Assembly: GCA_905479735.1 (NCBI GenBank)
Contig: CAJQNS010000101.1
Span: forward strand, 1 to 64,000
From: an uncultured Desulfofustis sp.
GTDB lineage: Bacteria > Desulfobacterota > Desulfobulbia > Desulfobulbales > Desulfocapsaceae
Reading direction: 5' to 3'
Length of the DNA: 64,000 nucleotides
Position 1 is the first letter of the stretch; the number at the start of each line of letters is the position of its first letter. Below, in pieces: positions 19,677 through 28,544 of this stretch. Below the pieces are notes generated by a model that was not told where the DNA came from, did no database searches, and was given only the letters and a program-made list of their open reading frames with translations. Both the position numbers and the translations under genes were made by a program.

Positions 19677-20912
19677 TCAACTCTGGATTATTCTGCTCTC
19701 AGAAACCACCGGTCTGCCATTGGTATTCAGCCAGCGCCAGCCGGCAGCGGCCAGCCAGGCGGCTCCGTATTTTAGACAATTCTCATCGAAATCGAAGGTC
19801 GGGCTGTGAGCCGGGCCTGAAGGCCCGGTCAACTTTGCCCCGAATCTTACCAGACACCCCTCAACATAATGTTGGTAAAAGGCGAAATCCTCACCTCCAA
19901 GGCTTGGATAACCCTGAGAGATGACCTTGTCCACACTGGTCGTATCCCAGGCGGCCGCCCGGGCAATCTCGGCTGCTCTGGTAGAGTTGATCACCGCCGG
20001 TAAGCCCTGCTCGAAAACAATGCCCGCATGTACGTCGTACATGGTTTCTATTGACTGTACAATCCGCTTCAGGCCGCAGATGGTCTTTTCCCGATACACC
20101 TCATCGGTCGATCTGACTGTGCCCTTGAGTATCGCTTCACAGGCAATCACGTTGTGTACCGTGCCGGCCTGGAAACTGCCGATGGTGATAACTTGCGATT
20201 TGTTGGGATCAACCTCGCGGGAGACCAGCGTCTGAATGATCATCACCAGACTGGCGGCAGCTACCACGGCATCAGAACCTTCATGGGGACGAGCGGCATG
20301 TCCTCCCCTGCCTTTGATGGTAATCTGAAAGGGATCGGCATAGGCGCAGATTAGTCCCTCATCAACGGTAATCTCACCGGTCTTGAAATGGGTGTCGATA
20401 TGGCCACCAAACACCGCCTGAACACCGTCAAGCACCCCCTCTCTGACTAACTGGGCAGCTCCATTACCGTGTTCCTCGGCCGGCTGGAAAATCAGCTTGA
20501 CCCTACCGGGACCGCTGAAACTCTTTTTCAGAATTGCCGCTGCTCCCAACAACATCGCCACGTGCCCGTCGTGGCCGCAGGCATGCATAACGCCCTCATG
20601 CACTGAACTGAAACCCAAGCCCGTCTGCTCTCTGATAGGAAGGGCATCCATGTCGGCCCGCAAAGCGACGCAGCCCTCTCCGGAAGCGCCATTTCCCAGA
20701 TAGGCCGTCACCCCCGTACCGCCCTGGCCGCCGGTTGATTCAATACCCAATTCACTGAGTTTTTCCTTTATAAATTCAGCACTTTGAAACTCGTCGTAAG
20801 ATGTTTCTGGATACTTGTGAAGATGTCTGCGGATCGAGATCATCCATCTCTCGAGTGGTTGATCAACGCTAAAATCTGGTGGATTTTTATGTATGTAAGT
20901 TGAACTACTCAA
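19677..20912 (-). CDS. M20-family amidohydrolase
   Basis: A metal-dependent amidohydrolase of the IAA-amino acid hydrolase/hippuricase group (M20D) that splits N-acyl or peptide bonds. The 411 residues carry ALRADMDALPI and HACGHDGH, which place the metal Cys and His residues, then a lid domain and the GGEDFAFY motif near the C terminus. The start appears to be TTG at 20912, overlapping the preceding gene by 8 bases with GGAG 9 bases before; the next ATG (residue 24) has a weak ribosome site. Context suggests cleavage of a gamma-glutamyl or acyl conjugate. Confidence 0.88.
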   Translation of the reverse strand: MSSSTYIHKNPPDFSVDQPLERWMISIRRHLHKYPETSYDEFQSAEFIKEKLSELGIESTGGQGGTGVTAYLGNGASGEGCVALRADMDALPIREQTGLGFSSVHEGVMHACGHDGHVAMLLGAAAILKKSFSGPGRVKLIFQPAEEHGNGAAQLVREGVLDGVQAVFGGHIDTHFKTGEITVDEGLICAYADPFQITIKGRGGHAARPHEGSDAVVAAASLVMIIQTLVSREVDPNKSQVITIGSFQAGTVHNVIACEAILKGTVRSTDEVYREKTICGLKRIVQSIETMYDVHAGIVFEQGLPAVINSTRAAEIARAAAWDTTSVDKVISQGYPSLGGEDFAFYQHYVEGCLVRFGAKLTGPSGPAHSPTFDFDENCLKYGAAWLAAAGWRWLNTNGRPVVSESRIIQS

Positions 20913-21528
20913 TTCTTATTGCTCCAATTCCTTTGTCACTGCCATTCTCTTGCTGTTCATCACCAGCTTCCTGATTTTCGTGCTCTTCCTGCGCTTCTTC
21001 AATAAAATTATCAGTGGCGTCCTCACTCAAAGAAGTTTCGTAACCCCTGTCTTGCCGGTCAACAAATTCTTCCTCTTCCCGGTGGCTGTATTCTTGTTCA
21101 TAGGTTTCTAATTCGGCTAATGCAGTATCTTCAGCCTCATAAATTCCATCGTCATAAACGTCATCCACCTCCAGGGTATCCTCGCTAGCATAAGGATCGT
21201 CGATTTCATCTACCTCATCTGTCTGATATCCGTCATCAGCGCCCTGGTCTTCACTGGCTTGATATACGTAGCCAACCTTCTGGATTTCATCGCTCTCAGA
21301 GCCAATATCTCCCTGCGCCACTGAAGAAAGGCCAAGATCCAGCGACTGCTTGAAAAAGGCTATAATGCCGTCCTGGACTTCGATAACCGAGATCAACTCC
21401 CAACCTGAATGGCCAAAGTCGTTAAGCCGCTCTTCAATTTCAGCTTCATCGAGGAAGCTGCCGCCGAGCAAGCCTTCTCTTTTTAATTCAAAATGAACTG
21501 TCTTGTAGCTCCATTTCACCTTGCTCAT
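20905..21528 (-). CDS. DUF4177-like protein with long acidic tail
   Basis: Residues 1-62 resemble DUF4177 (WSYKTVHFEL start, GHSGWELISVIEV, ending FFKQS). The remaining 145 residues are low complexity and very acidic, rich in Glu, Asp, Tyr and Gln, with no predicted fold. Function is unknown for both parts. ATG start with AAAGGAA 5-6 bases upstream. It heads the M20-GCS2-ggt run and its stop overlaps the M20 start. An acidic tail like this could be a protein or cation-binding tether, but nothing shows that. Confidence 0.75.
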   Translation of the reverse strand: MSKVKWSYKTVHFELKREGLLGGSFLDEAEIEERLNDFGHSGWELISVIEVQDGIIAFFKQSLDLGLSSVAQGDIGSESDEIQKVGYVYQASEDQGADDGYQTDEVDEIDDPYASEDTLEVDDVYDDGIYEAEDTALAELETYEQEYSHREEEEFVDRQDRGYETSLSEDATDNFIEEAQEEHENQEAGDEQQENGSDKGIGAIRIE

Positions 21529-21576
21529 TATGTTTCCTTTGACAGTTCTCGAATCCGGAATAGTGTCGGACAGTGC

Positions 21577-23430
21577 TTATTCACTCTGCAGGGAGTCATT
21601 TACAAACTTACCCTTGTATTGTGTACCGTCCGGTTTGGTCAGCTTACCATAGCCATTTCTTCTTCCATTGGCGAATTCCCCCTCATAAACCGTACCATCA
21701 GCGGAGGTCAATACGCCTTGGCCGTCCGGCAGATCATCCTTGAATGCGCCTTCGTAGATCGAATTGTCGGCATAATTCAAGGTTCCCTTGCCATTGAAGC
21801 TACCGTACCTGAACGATCCCCGGTAGATGCTGCCGTCAGCGAATCGATACTCTCCGATCCCATCAAAGTAATCGTCTTTGAATTCTCCGACATAGCTAGT
21901 GCCGTCAGGGTAGGAAAAGGTGCCTTCACCGTCTCGTTTTCCAAGCAGATACCAGCCGGTATACTGACGGCCATCATTAAAGCTGAATGTCCCCTTGCCG
22001 TTGTACTGGTCGAGTTCGAACTCTCCGGAATAGCTGTCTCCACTGGCATAATCTATTGTCCCCCGGCCGTGTTTCAAGCCATCTTTCAAAGATCCTCGGT
22101 ACCTGGAGTTATCGGGGTAGACGAAATCGATTTCACCGTTCATCGGCACGCTGCCATCACTCCCTGTCCAGATCTTGCCCTCGGCGAAAACGGGGTTTTC
22201 ATTGCCTGGCGCAGCAGATTCCGGCACCCCCACTTCTGTCTCAGAGGCGGTCTGATATTCTTGCTCTTGATCACTATCAGCATTGTCTTTGTCGACCAAT
22301 TCCGTTTCCCGGAACGCTTCATCATCCGTGGACTGCCCGGCAGCCTGAACTACGGCTCCGCCAGCTGCTGCAGTTGCCGGAGCTGTCACCGGGCTTGCCA
22401 GTTTCTGTTCACTGGCTGTTTCTCCGGGGGGAAGCACCGGGCTGCCATCGATGAACTCGCCTTCGAAGACTCGCCCATCGCTATATACCATCTTACCCTT
22501 GCCGTGCAGCTTACCGTCTGTAAACGCCCCCGAATAGACTGATCCGTCATTATATTGATATCTTCCTTTGCCGTGCATCTGGCCGGCAATGAACTGGCCT
22601 TCATAAACGCTGCCATCCTGAAAGCTCAAAGTTCCAGGGCCCTCCGCCAGCCCGCCTATGTACTCTCCGGTATAAACAGAACCATTGGCGTAGTGCATCT
22701 CTCCACTGCCATAAAACAGGCCATTCTTGAAGCCGCCGGAATAGTAACTGCCGTCTTGGTACTTCAAGGTTCCGGTTCCGGAGTAAAGATTTTTTTTAAA
22801 CTCGCCCTCATAAATATCGCCGGAAGTCAGCTCCAGTATACCAAAACCGTTTCTGGCCTCGCCTTCAAACTCACCTCTGTAAAGTGAACCGTCGGGATAA
22901 GACCGGGTGCCTTTACCATGAGGCTGACCATTGCTGAACATCCCCTCATACCAGCTGCCGTCAACATAGACGAGACGCCCCTGCCCATCGATCATGTTGT
23001 TATGAAACTCACCTTTATACTCCCTGCCGTCAGGATAGAAGAGGACACCTTTACCGTGATATCTGCCGAGTTGGAAGTCGCCACGGTACTTCATACCTTC
23101 CGGGGTAATAAGGTATCCCTGGCCATCAATGATGCCATCCTTGAATTCTCCCTCGTAGCGGCGGCCGTCCCTGCCTTTGAGTTCCCCCGTGCCGGTCATC
23201 TTGCCATTCTGGAAAGCACCTTTATAGACCGTGCCATCAGGGTAAGTCAGGGTTCCGGTACCATGGGCTTTACCGCTGACAAACGGGCCTTCATACCTTT
23301 TCCCGTCCTTGGCCACATAAACACCTGTGCCCTGCCTGCAGTCACCTTCAATACACGAAGGCCAGACCGTCTGCGGAAAGAGCAGGCATACTGCAAAAAG
23401 CAGAACTCCTGATTTGATCATGTTGCACAT
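21577..23430 (-). CDS. Secreted MORN-repeat protein (about 21 repeats)
   Basis: An exported repeat protein with no known activity. Residues 1-25 are a signal peptide, cut near WPS-C. Then follow about 13 MORN units of 23 residues (Y-x-G-x-F-x2-G-x2-H-G-x-G-x-L-x-Y-x-D-G) to about residue 330, a 110-residue Ala, Glu and Gln-rich linker, and about 8 more units to the end, 617 residues in all. MORN repeats form elongated beta-hairpin rods that mediate protein or lipid contacts. ATG start, with AGGAGAATTT just upstream. It is 48 bp before the DUF4177 gene on the same strand. Confidence 0.9.
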   Translation of the reverse strand: MCNMIKSGVLLFAVCLLFPQTVWPSCIEGDCRQGTGVYVAKDGKRYEGPFVSGKAHGTGTLTYPDGTVYKGAFQNGKMTGTGELKGRDGRRYEGEFKDGIIDGQGYLITPEGMKYRGDFQLGRYHGKGVLFYPDGREYKGEFHNNMIDGQGRLVYVDGSWYEGMFSNGQPHGKGTRSYPDGSLYRGEFEGEARNGFGILELTSGDIYEGEFKKNLYSGTGTLKYQDGSYYSGGFKNGLFYGSGEMHYANGSVYTGEYIGGLAEGPGTLSFQDGSVYEGQFIAGQMHGKGRYQYNDGSVYSGAFTDGKLHGKGKMVYSDGRVFEGEFIDGSPVLPPGETASEQKLASPVTAPATAAAGGAVVQAAGQSTDDEAFRETELVDKDNADSDQEQEYQTASETEVGVPESAAPGNENPVFAEGKIWTGSDGSVPMNGEIDFVYPDNSRYRGSLKDGLKHGRGTIDYASGDSYSGEFELDQYNGKGTFSFNDGRQYTGWYLLGKRDGEGTFSYPDGTSYVGEFKDDYFDGIGEYRFADGSIYRGSFRYGSFNGKGTLNYADNSIYEGAFKDDLPDGQGVLTSADGTVYEGEFANGRRNGYGKLTKPDGTQYKGKFVNDSLQSE

Positions 23431-23463
23431 AAATTCTCCTGAACTTTCATATGCTGATTGTTG

Positions 23464-24723
23464 CTATGATTTTTCCTGGTATATGTTTTTCAGCACTCGT
23501 CCAATTATTGCAATACCTTTTCGTACTGTCTCATCATCCTGAGAATAGGTCAACCTGACACATTCGCTGCTATGTTTCCAGTCCTCTTTGAGGCCTGGAA
23601 AAAAATACTGCCCAGACACCACCAGAACTCCCTGCGATTTCAGAAGCCGGTAGAGTTCGCCGCTTGAGATCGGCAGATCCTCAAACCAGAGCCAGAGGAA
23701 CATGGAGCCCTCCGGTTTGTGAACACGGTAAGGAACTCCCTCGAGCTCTTTGTGGACCCAGTTTAAGGCTTTCTTACATTTTTCCAGATAAAAAGGTCTG
23801 ATCATCTTGGTACCGATATCAAGAATTTCTCCACTGCTCACAAGTTTTTCCATGAGAACCGGCCCGAAGCTGCCTGGCGCCAACGATATAACTGCGTTCA
23901 CGGCCGCAATGGCCCTGATTATATCCTCACGGGCAATGACGATTCCAGTTCGTACCGCGGGCAGCCCAAGTTTTGACAAACTGAGACACTTGATCACATT
24001 GTCATCCCACATGGGGGTTGCCTCGGTATAGATTATCGAGGGAAAAGGAACCCCATAGGCATTATCCAGAATCAGCGGTACCTTATGCTGGCGGGAGAGT
24101 TCCAAAAGCCCCCTCACCTCCTGGTCGGTTACCACGTTTCCGGTCGGGTTGGTGGGCCTGGACACACAGATGGCACCAGTCTCGGCACCGATGTCAAGGC
24201 TGTCGAAGTCAACCCGGTATTTGAACGTACGCTCCTCAAGTAAATCGATCCGGGGCCGGGATGAAATGAACAGGTCAGATTCCAGTCCCAGATCGCTGTA
24301 ACCTATGTATTCGGGGGTAAGCGGCAACCTGATACATTTTCTGCTGCCATCCTCAAAGGTACCGCCGAACATATTGAAGAGAATGAAAAAGCCGCTCTGA
24401 CTGCCGTTTGTCAGACAGATGTTTTCAGGCCCTACATCCCAGCCATATTCATTTTTCAACAGGGCCGCGCAATGCTTTATAAATCCCATGTTCCCCTGAG
24501 GAGGGTCATATATCCCGGCCAGGTCTCTCAGGCTAGGATCGCAGTCCGCAATTTCTTTGAGCCTCTGTTTGAGCAGTTTTTGAAATTCAGGCAGGTGGCC
24601 GGGGTTGCCTCCACCCATCATGATGATTTCATCATCACCCCCTAGCGCTCTTCCGAGATCATCCATCAGTGAAATGATGCCCGCGCCGGAGGTGAATTTC
24701 TGCCCGAATTTACTTAATTCCAT
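23464..24723 (-). CDS. avtA: Valine-pyruvate aminotransferase
   Basis: AvtA moves the amino group between valine (or alanine) and pyruvate. The 419 residues fit E. coli AvtA (417): the N-terminal LSKFGQKFTSGAGI and GGGNPGHLPEFQ match it closely, SRPTNPTGNVV is the fold-type I signature and the PLP lysine is in LSLSKLGLPAVRTG near residue 254. ATG start. It is 15 bp after the gate-domain gene and 33 bp before the MORN gene. It may act as a general alanine-forming enzyme. Confidence 0.9.
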   Translation of the reverse strand: MELSKFGQKFTSGAGIISLMDDLGRALGGDDEIIMMGGGNPGHLPEFQKLLKQRLKEIADCDPSLRDLAGIYDPPQGNMGFIKHCAALLKNEYGWDVGPENICLTNGSQSGFFILFNMFGGTFEDGSRKCIRLPLTPEYIGYSDLGLESDLFISSRPRIDLLEERTFKYRVDFDSLDIGAETGAICVSRPTNPTGNVVTDQEVRGLLELSRQHKVPLILDNAYGVPFPSIIYTEATPMWDDNVIKCLSLSKLGLPAVRTGIVIAREDIIRAIAAVNAVISLAPGSFGPVLMEKLVSSGEILDIGTKMIRPFYLEKCKKALNWVHKELEGVPYRVHKPEGSMFLWLWFEDLPISSGELYRLLKSQGVLVVSGQYFFPGLKEDWKHSSECVRLTYSQDDETVRKGIAIIGRVLKNIYQEKS

Positions 24724-24738
24724 GCTGTTGTTCCAAGA

Positions 24739-25719
24739 TCATTGAGATTGGACCCGATTTCGAGTTCCTAAATAGTCAACCGTTTTAACCAGTACGTACA
24801 TTAACGCCAGGGAAAATAACAAACGCCCCCAGAGAATACCCCCTAGCTTTCCCCCGAGTGCCATCATTACCAGGGTGTCCTCAATGAGGCCGTGACTGAG
24901 CGACATCAGCGCCAGTGAATTAAACACTTCTCGGGAATCCATTTTTCCGGCGGTTGTCTCTTTGATAATCAGTGCACCACCATAGGCAATGCCCAGAATC
25001 ATCCCGACCACCGTCACAGGAGCTGCCCGGTGGGTCATGCCAAACAAGGGCAGCAGAGGTTTGAGCAGCATCTCAATCAGCTTGATGAGACCGATGGCTT
25101 GCAGCAGACGCATGGCAAGCAGGACGAAGAATATGACCACACAGATAAGCACCACATTGGCAGCTTGCCCAATACCCCATTGCAGAAGTGACATCTCCTC
25201 CGGAGTCGCCTGGAAGAGCATGATGGCCGGCTCCTGCCAGATATCCAGCCTGGTACATATTTGATTGAGTAAAATTCCGTATACCAGGGCACCCAGCAGA
25301 CGCAGCAATCCCATGGGGAGAATACCGGCCCCGGCCTTTTTAGTGATACTCAGTTCAACAGGAAGGCTGTGGGCAATCAACATTACCGAGCATAGAACGG
25401 TCAGGTCAGCTGCACTCAGACTCAGCGACGGACCCAGGGCGGCGTATACGCCTATAGCTCCATAGGGCGTTGTCAAAATCGCGGTTGCCCAGACCAGCCC
25501 CAGTTCTCCGGGAAGCCCCATGAGACCCATCAGAGGGTCAAGTGCTTTACCGATATGGACAATCAGACCGAGTTCCTCGAGAATTTTGGTGATGATGATA
25601 GCGGGAACGGTGACCTTCAGAAGCTCGAAACTGGTGTTCAGGCTATCCTTGCCAAGATCCCTGAGAAACCCAAGAACTCGGGCGGTTTTGGGAGACATTT
25701 TCATTTCAAAAGAAGACAT
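24739..25719 (-). CDS. Nucleoside-recognition (Gate) domain membrane protein
   Basis: An integral membrane protein of 326 residues with about eight hydrophobic segments in two halves, each resembling the Gate domain (PF07670) found in SpmA/SpmB and nucleoside transporters. The first half has WATAILTTPYGAIGVYAA and the second VVGMILGIAYGGALIIKE, two related helical hairpins. The solute, if any, is unknown. ATG start without a strong ribosome site; later in-frame ATG codons (residues 6 and 8) are possible. It lies 14 bp past the sixA stop. Confidence 0.85.
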   Translation of the reverse strand: MSSFEMKMSPKTARVLGFLRDLGKDSLNTSFELLKVTVPAIIITKILEELGLIVHIGKALDPLMGLMGLPGELGLVWATAILTTPYGAIGVYAALGPSLSLSAADLTVLCSVMLIAHSLPVELSITKKAGAGILPMGLLRLLGALVYGILLNQICTRLDIWQEPAIMLFQATPEEMSLLQWGIGQAANVVLICVVIFFVLLAMRLLQAIGLIKLIEMLLKPLLPLFGMTHRAAPVTVVGMILGIAYGGALIIKETTAGKMDSREVFNSLALMSLSHGLIEDTLVMMALGGKLGGILWGRLLFSLALMYVLVKTVDYLGTRNRVQSQ

Positions 25720-25733
25720 CGGGGCGGCAGGAT

Positions 25734-26240
25734 TCAGTCATCGGTGTTGAGCCGCTTGGGATAGTCAAGCAGGAGCATCTTGCCAGCTCCTTCAGCAACC
25801 ATATCCCAGGAATGCACGTTGAAGGAGATAAGGACAATACCACAGGTGGGCACATTTACGAGTGACTCCCCGCTGAACATTTCGGCACATTCGGTCAATC
25901 CGTGATTGTGGCCAACAACTGCCAGGACCTCAACCGACGCAGGGGTCTTCTTGACGACCTCAAGCAGACCTTGAGATGAAAAGCTGTATAAATCATCGTC
26001 TAAAATGATCTCTTTTTTTCCAAAACCAAGTGCAGCACCAATGCCGCGGGCGGTTCTTCTAGCCCGTTTTGCTGGACTGGAGATGATCATATCCGGCTGT
26101 TGATCTAAGGCCGCCATCCGCTTTCCCATTAGTGGAATGTCTCGCTTTCCGCGCTTGTTCAAGGGGCGGGAAAAATCACTCAGACTTGGATCGGACCAGC
26201 TCGATTTGGCATGCCTGATCAGGTAGAGATGTTTCATCAT
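25734..26240 (-). CDS. sixA: Phosphohistidine phosphatase SixA family
   Basis: SixA removes phosphate from phosphohistidine on phosphotransfer domains or PTS proteins. The 168 residues open with LYLIRHAKSSW, the RHG motif of the histidine phosphatase superfamily, then RPLNKRGKRD, SSPAKRARRTA and the distal VVGHNHGL His. Start is ATG (a second ATG follows at once) overlapping the parA stop by 4 bases, so translation is coupled. A role toward a histidine kinase or another phosphorylated partner of the neighbours is not shown. Confidence 0.9.
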   Translation of the reverse strand: MMKHLYLIRHAKSSWSDPSLSDFSRPLNKRGKRDIPLMGKRMAALDQQPDMIISSPAKRARRTARGIGAALGFGKKEIILDDDLYSFSSQGLLEVVKKTPASVEVLAVVGHNHGLTECAEMFSGESLVNVPTCGIVLISFNVHSWDMVAEGAGKMLLLDYPKRLNTDD

Positions 26241-26980
26241 GAAAGTCTTCTTTCTCTGATTTCCTGCCAGAGCAGTTCATATGCCTGAGAGGCCACCGAT
26301 TTCCGAGGAGACGAGCCCACCGGCCTTCGATACATCCCCATTTTCTCGATTTCAGCCATGAAGGGGACATAGCTTTGCATAAAAATCGGGTAGGAACGAT
26401 ATTTTTTCATAATCGAGGTATGCATCAGTTTTCTGCGCTCAACCATCGAGAAAAAGGCAAGTATCTTTTTCTTTTTGCAGCCTACTTTCTTGCACAGTTT
26501 CAACAATTGCTCCAGGGCCAGCAGCGACAGTGTTGTCGGGACAACCGGCACCACTACACAGTCTGCTGCGGTAATGATATTTTCCGAGAGGACAGTCACA
26601 TTGGGCGGGCAGTCAAGAATTACATAGTCGTATTGGTCGGCCAGTGGCACCAACAACGAAGCGAGCACCTGCCGCTTCTCTTCTTTTCTTTCGTCGTTGA
26701 TGGCAATATCAAGATTACGGAAAGAGAAATGAGCCGGCAACAAATCTAGCAAAGGAAAATCGGTCCCCCGGATAAAATCATAGAACTCACCATTGAGCAA
26801 CCTTGAACGATTGAACTTTTTTTTTGGTTTGATTCGGTAATAATAGGATGCTGCACCCTGCGAATCCATATCACAGAGCAGCACACGATAACCGTCCCTG
26901 GATGCGGTAAAGGCAAGATTTACCGTGGTTGCGGTTTTACCTACCCCACCTTTGCTGCTGTACACCGCTATTGTTTTCAT
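26237..26980 (-). CDS. ParA/Soj-family ATPase
   Basis: A deviant Walker A ATPase that could position cargo on the nucleoid. The 247 residues show SSKGGVGKTATTVNLAF (deviant Walker A with two Lys), DMDSQGAAS and DYVILDCPPN, the usual ParA marks. There is no parB beside it and no replication gene in the window, so it is an orphan. The ATG at 26980 follows an AGGGTGA site; a GTG one codon earlier is less likely. It lies between a CHAD protein and sixA, and these three appear to be one operon. Confidence 0.88.
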   Translation of the reverse strand: MKTIAVYSSKGGVGKTATTVNLAFTASRDGYRVLLCDMDSQGAASYYYRIKPKKKFNRSRLLNGEFYDFIRGTDFPLLDLLPAHFSFRNLDIAINDERKEEKRQVLASLLVPLADQYDYVILDCPPNVTVLSENIITAADCVVVPVVPTTLSLLALEQLLKLCKKVGCKKKKILAFFSMVERRKLMHTSIMKKYRSYPIFMQSYVPFMAEIEKMGMYRRPVGSSPRKSVASQAYELLWQEIRERRLS

Positions 26981-27001
26981 CACTTCACCCTGTTTCGTTC
27001 T

Positions 27002-28543
27002 TTACAATGAACCGTTAACCATTACCCTCAAGAGCTTTTTTATCTCGGGCCCGGTGAAGTCGGCATAGGTAGATTCGAATTCATTCCTCACTGCTCGGTG
27101 TCTATCTGAGAGTACCGCAATAAGTCCTCCGAGGGCAGCAGCAAAACGGATGGTCTGCAAATTTTTGGCTTTCAATCCACCAAGTTCTGCCCCAAGCATT
27201 GTTTGCTGTACTGACAAATCATTGAAATCACCAAGGTTATCTTGAAGCTTCTTCATATATTTCAAAAATGAGGACATCTGTTTTTCGTCATAAAAACTTT
27301 TAAAAAACTCCAGCAGATATCTAAATTTTTTGCCTTTGATTCTCAATTTGTGCAGCTCTTCGTCAGCACTGGCGTCGGAAATCCGGTCACCATCGCGGAT
27401 GAATGATTTAAAACGTTTGACGATCATCTGGTCAACATAATCACGGCAGTTTTGTGCTCTGCTGCCCTTGAAAATTTCAGAATCGGGATCGGTCAGAAAA
27501 CCCTTCCAATCAGTGATCAATTTACCGAAACGCTCTGAGCCAAGATGGGACTGCAGTTCTCTCAATTCTCCATTTCGCCTGACTTCAAGCTGCTCAAAAA
27601 AGGAGCTCATGCCATCTTGAAGCTCGGCCGGAAGCATATTCAGATATTTGTCTTTTTCGAGCAGATATACATCAATGTCTCTTAAGGGGCCGGTAACAGT
27701 GCCGAGCCAGCGGAACTCTTCCTGAAAATATCGGCACTGCGCCTCCGGCAGAATCTTTTTCAGCAGACTCAAAAGAGAACGGGTGCGGCGCACTGCAATT
27801 CGAAAATCGTGCAGGAATTCGGAATCGATGTCGGCGATCACTCCGGCATGATTCTTCTGCATGTCCTCAACCAGGCGCAGGCAGAGTCTGGACACCGCAC
27901 CACCAATGCTAATATCCCGATCCAGATCGACCCTGAACTTGGCACCATAGTCGCGCGGAGTAAGGTCTGAGTTGCTCAGCAATCTGTCAAACAACCTCTT
28001 ATTTTTCACCTCACTGCAGCGCCTTTTCAGACAATGTTCAACGATTCCGTCAAACTCGCGCTCATAGCCACGAATTTCGTGGACAATTATCAATTCAGGC
28101 AGCTCCGAAGTCTGTTCACCTAGACGATCATTGCGTACCGCGAGCCTGGCGACAGTCTTGCGATCCTTGTTCATGATTCGGAATTGGGTGGCTTCGGTCG
28201 ACAACTCAATTATTGGGCAAAGCGCCCGCATTTCAATATTCTCCTTCAACCGTTCAACGAGCTCTCCTTCTTCGATGTCCCACCAGAAAAATTTTGACCT
28301 TCTACGTCCTGCTGCCACAGCCAGCCCTTGACCATTGAACTGTTCCAGGTGCAGTGCTCCACCACTTGAGAAAAAAACTTGATTGGCGCGATGCAGTCGC
28401 CAATCGAAAGTATCGTAATAGACTCGGTGGGTTACTTCATGGCTGAAGTCTTCGATAATAAACTTCTTTGATAGCCGTCGCAGAAGCGATTCAAATCCAT
28501 CGCCGTGGGGAAAACTGAACATATTTTTACGCAATTGTTTCAT
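27002..28543 (-). CDS. CYTH-like/CHAD domain protein
   Basis: CHAD domains bind inorganic polyphosphate and often ride with CYTH triphosphatase domains. Residues about 20-185 look like a degraded CYTH domain (VYYDTFDWRLHRANQVFF), lacking the E-x-E-x-K catalytic motif. Residues about 215-510 are CHAD, with FLHDFRIAVRRTRSLLSLL and the second-half ELHKLRIKGKKFRYLLEFF, both rich in conserved His, Arg and Lys. The ATG at 28543 follows the argJ stop by one base; an ATG at 28576 would overlap argJ by 32 bases. A polyP-binding, non-enzymatic role is the likeliest. Confidence 0.85.
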   Translation of the reverse strand: MKQLRKNMFSFPHGDGFESLLRRLSKKFIIEDFSHEVTHRVYYDTFDWRLHRANQVFFSSGGALHLEQFNGQGLAVAAGRRRSKFFWWDIEEGELVERLKENIEMRALCPIIELSTEATQFRIMNKDRKTVARLAVRNDRLGEQTSELPELIIVHEIRGYEREFDGIVEHCLKRRCSEVKNKRLFDRLLSNSDLTPRDYGAKFRVDLDRDISIGGAVSRLCLRLVEDMQKNHAGVIADIDSEFLHDFRIAVRRTRSLLSLLKKILPEAQCRYFQEEFRWLGTVTGPLRDIDVYLLEKDKYLNMLPAELQDGMSSFFEQLEVRRNGELRELQSHLGSERFGKLITDWKGFLTDPDSEIFKGSRAQNCRDYVDQMIVKRFKSFIRDGDRISDASADEELHKLRIKGKKFRYLLEFFKSFYDEKQMSSFLKYMKKLQDNLGDFNDLSVQQTMLGAELGGLKAKNLQTIRFAAALGGLIAVLSDRHRAVRNEFESTYADFTGPEIKKLLRVMVNGSL

Positions 28544-28544
28544 C

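Noticed and set aside
21493-22542. Long plus-strand open frame (349 codons) opposite the MORN gene
   Set aside because: Repeated MORN codons give an open antisense frame; the translation has no recognisable features.
22450-23330. Regular repeats of about 69 bp that could be read as a CRISPR-like or tandem DNA repeat
   Set aside because: The period equals 23 codons and the units encode MORN repeats that vary at DNA level; there are no identical repeats with unique spacers.
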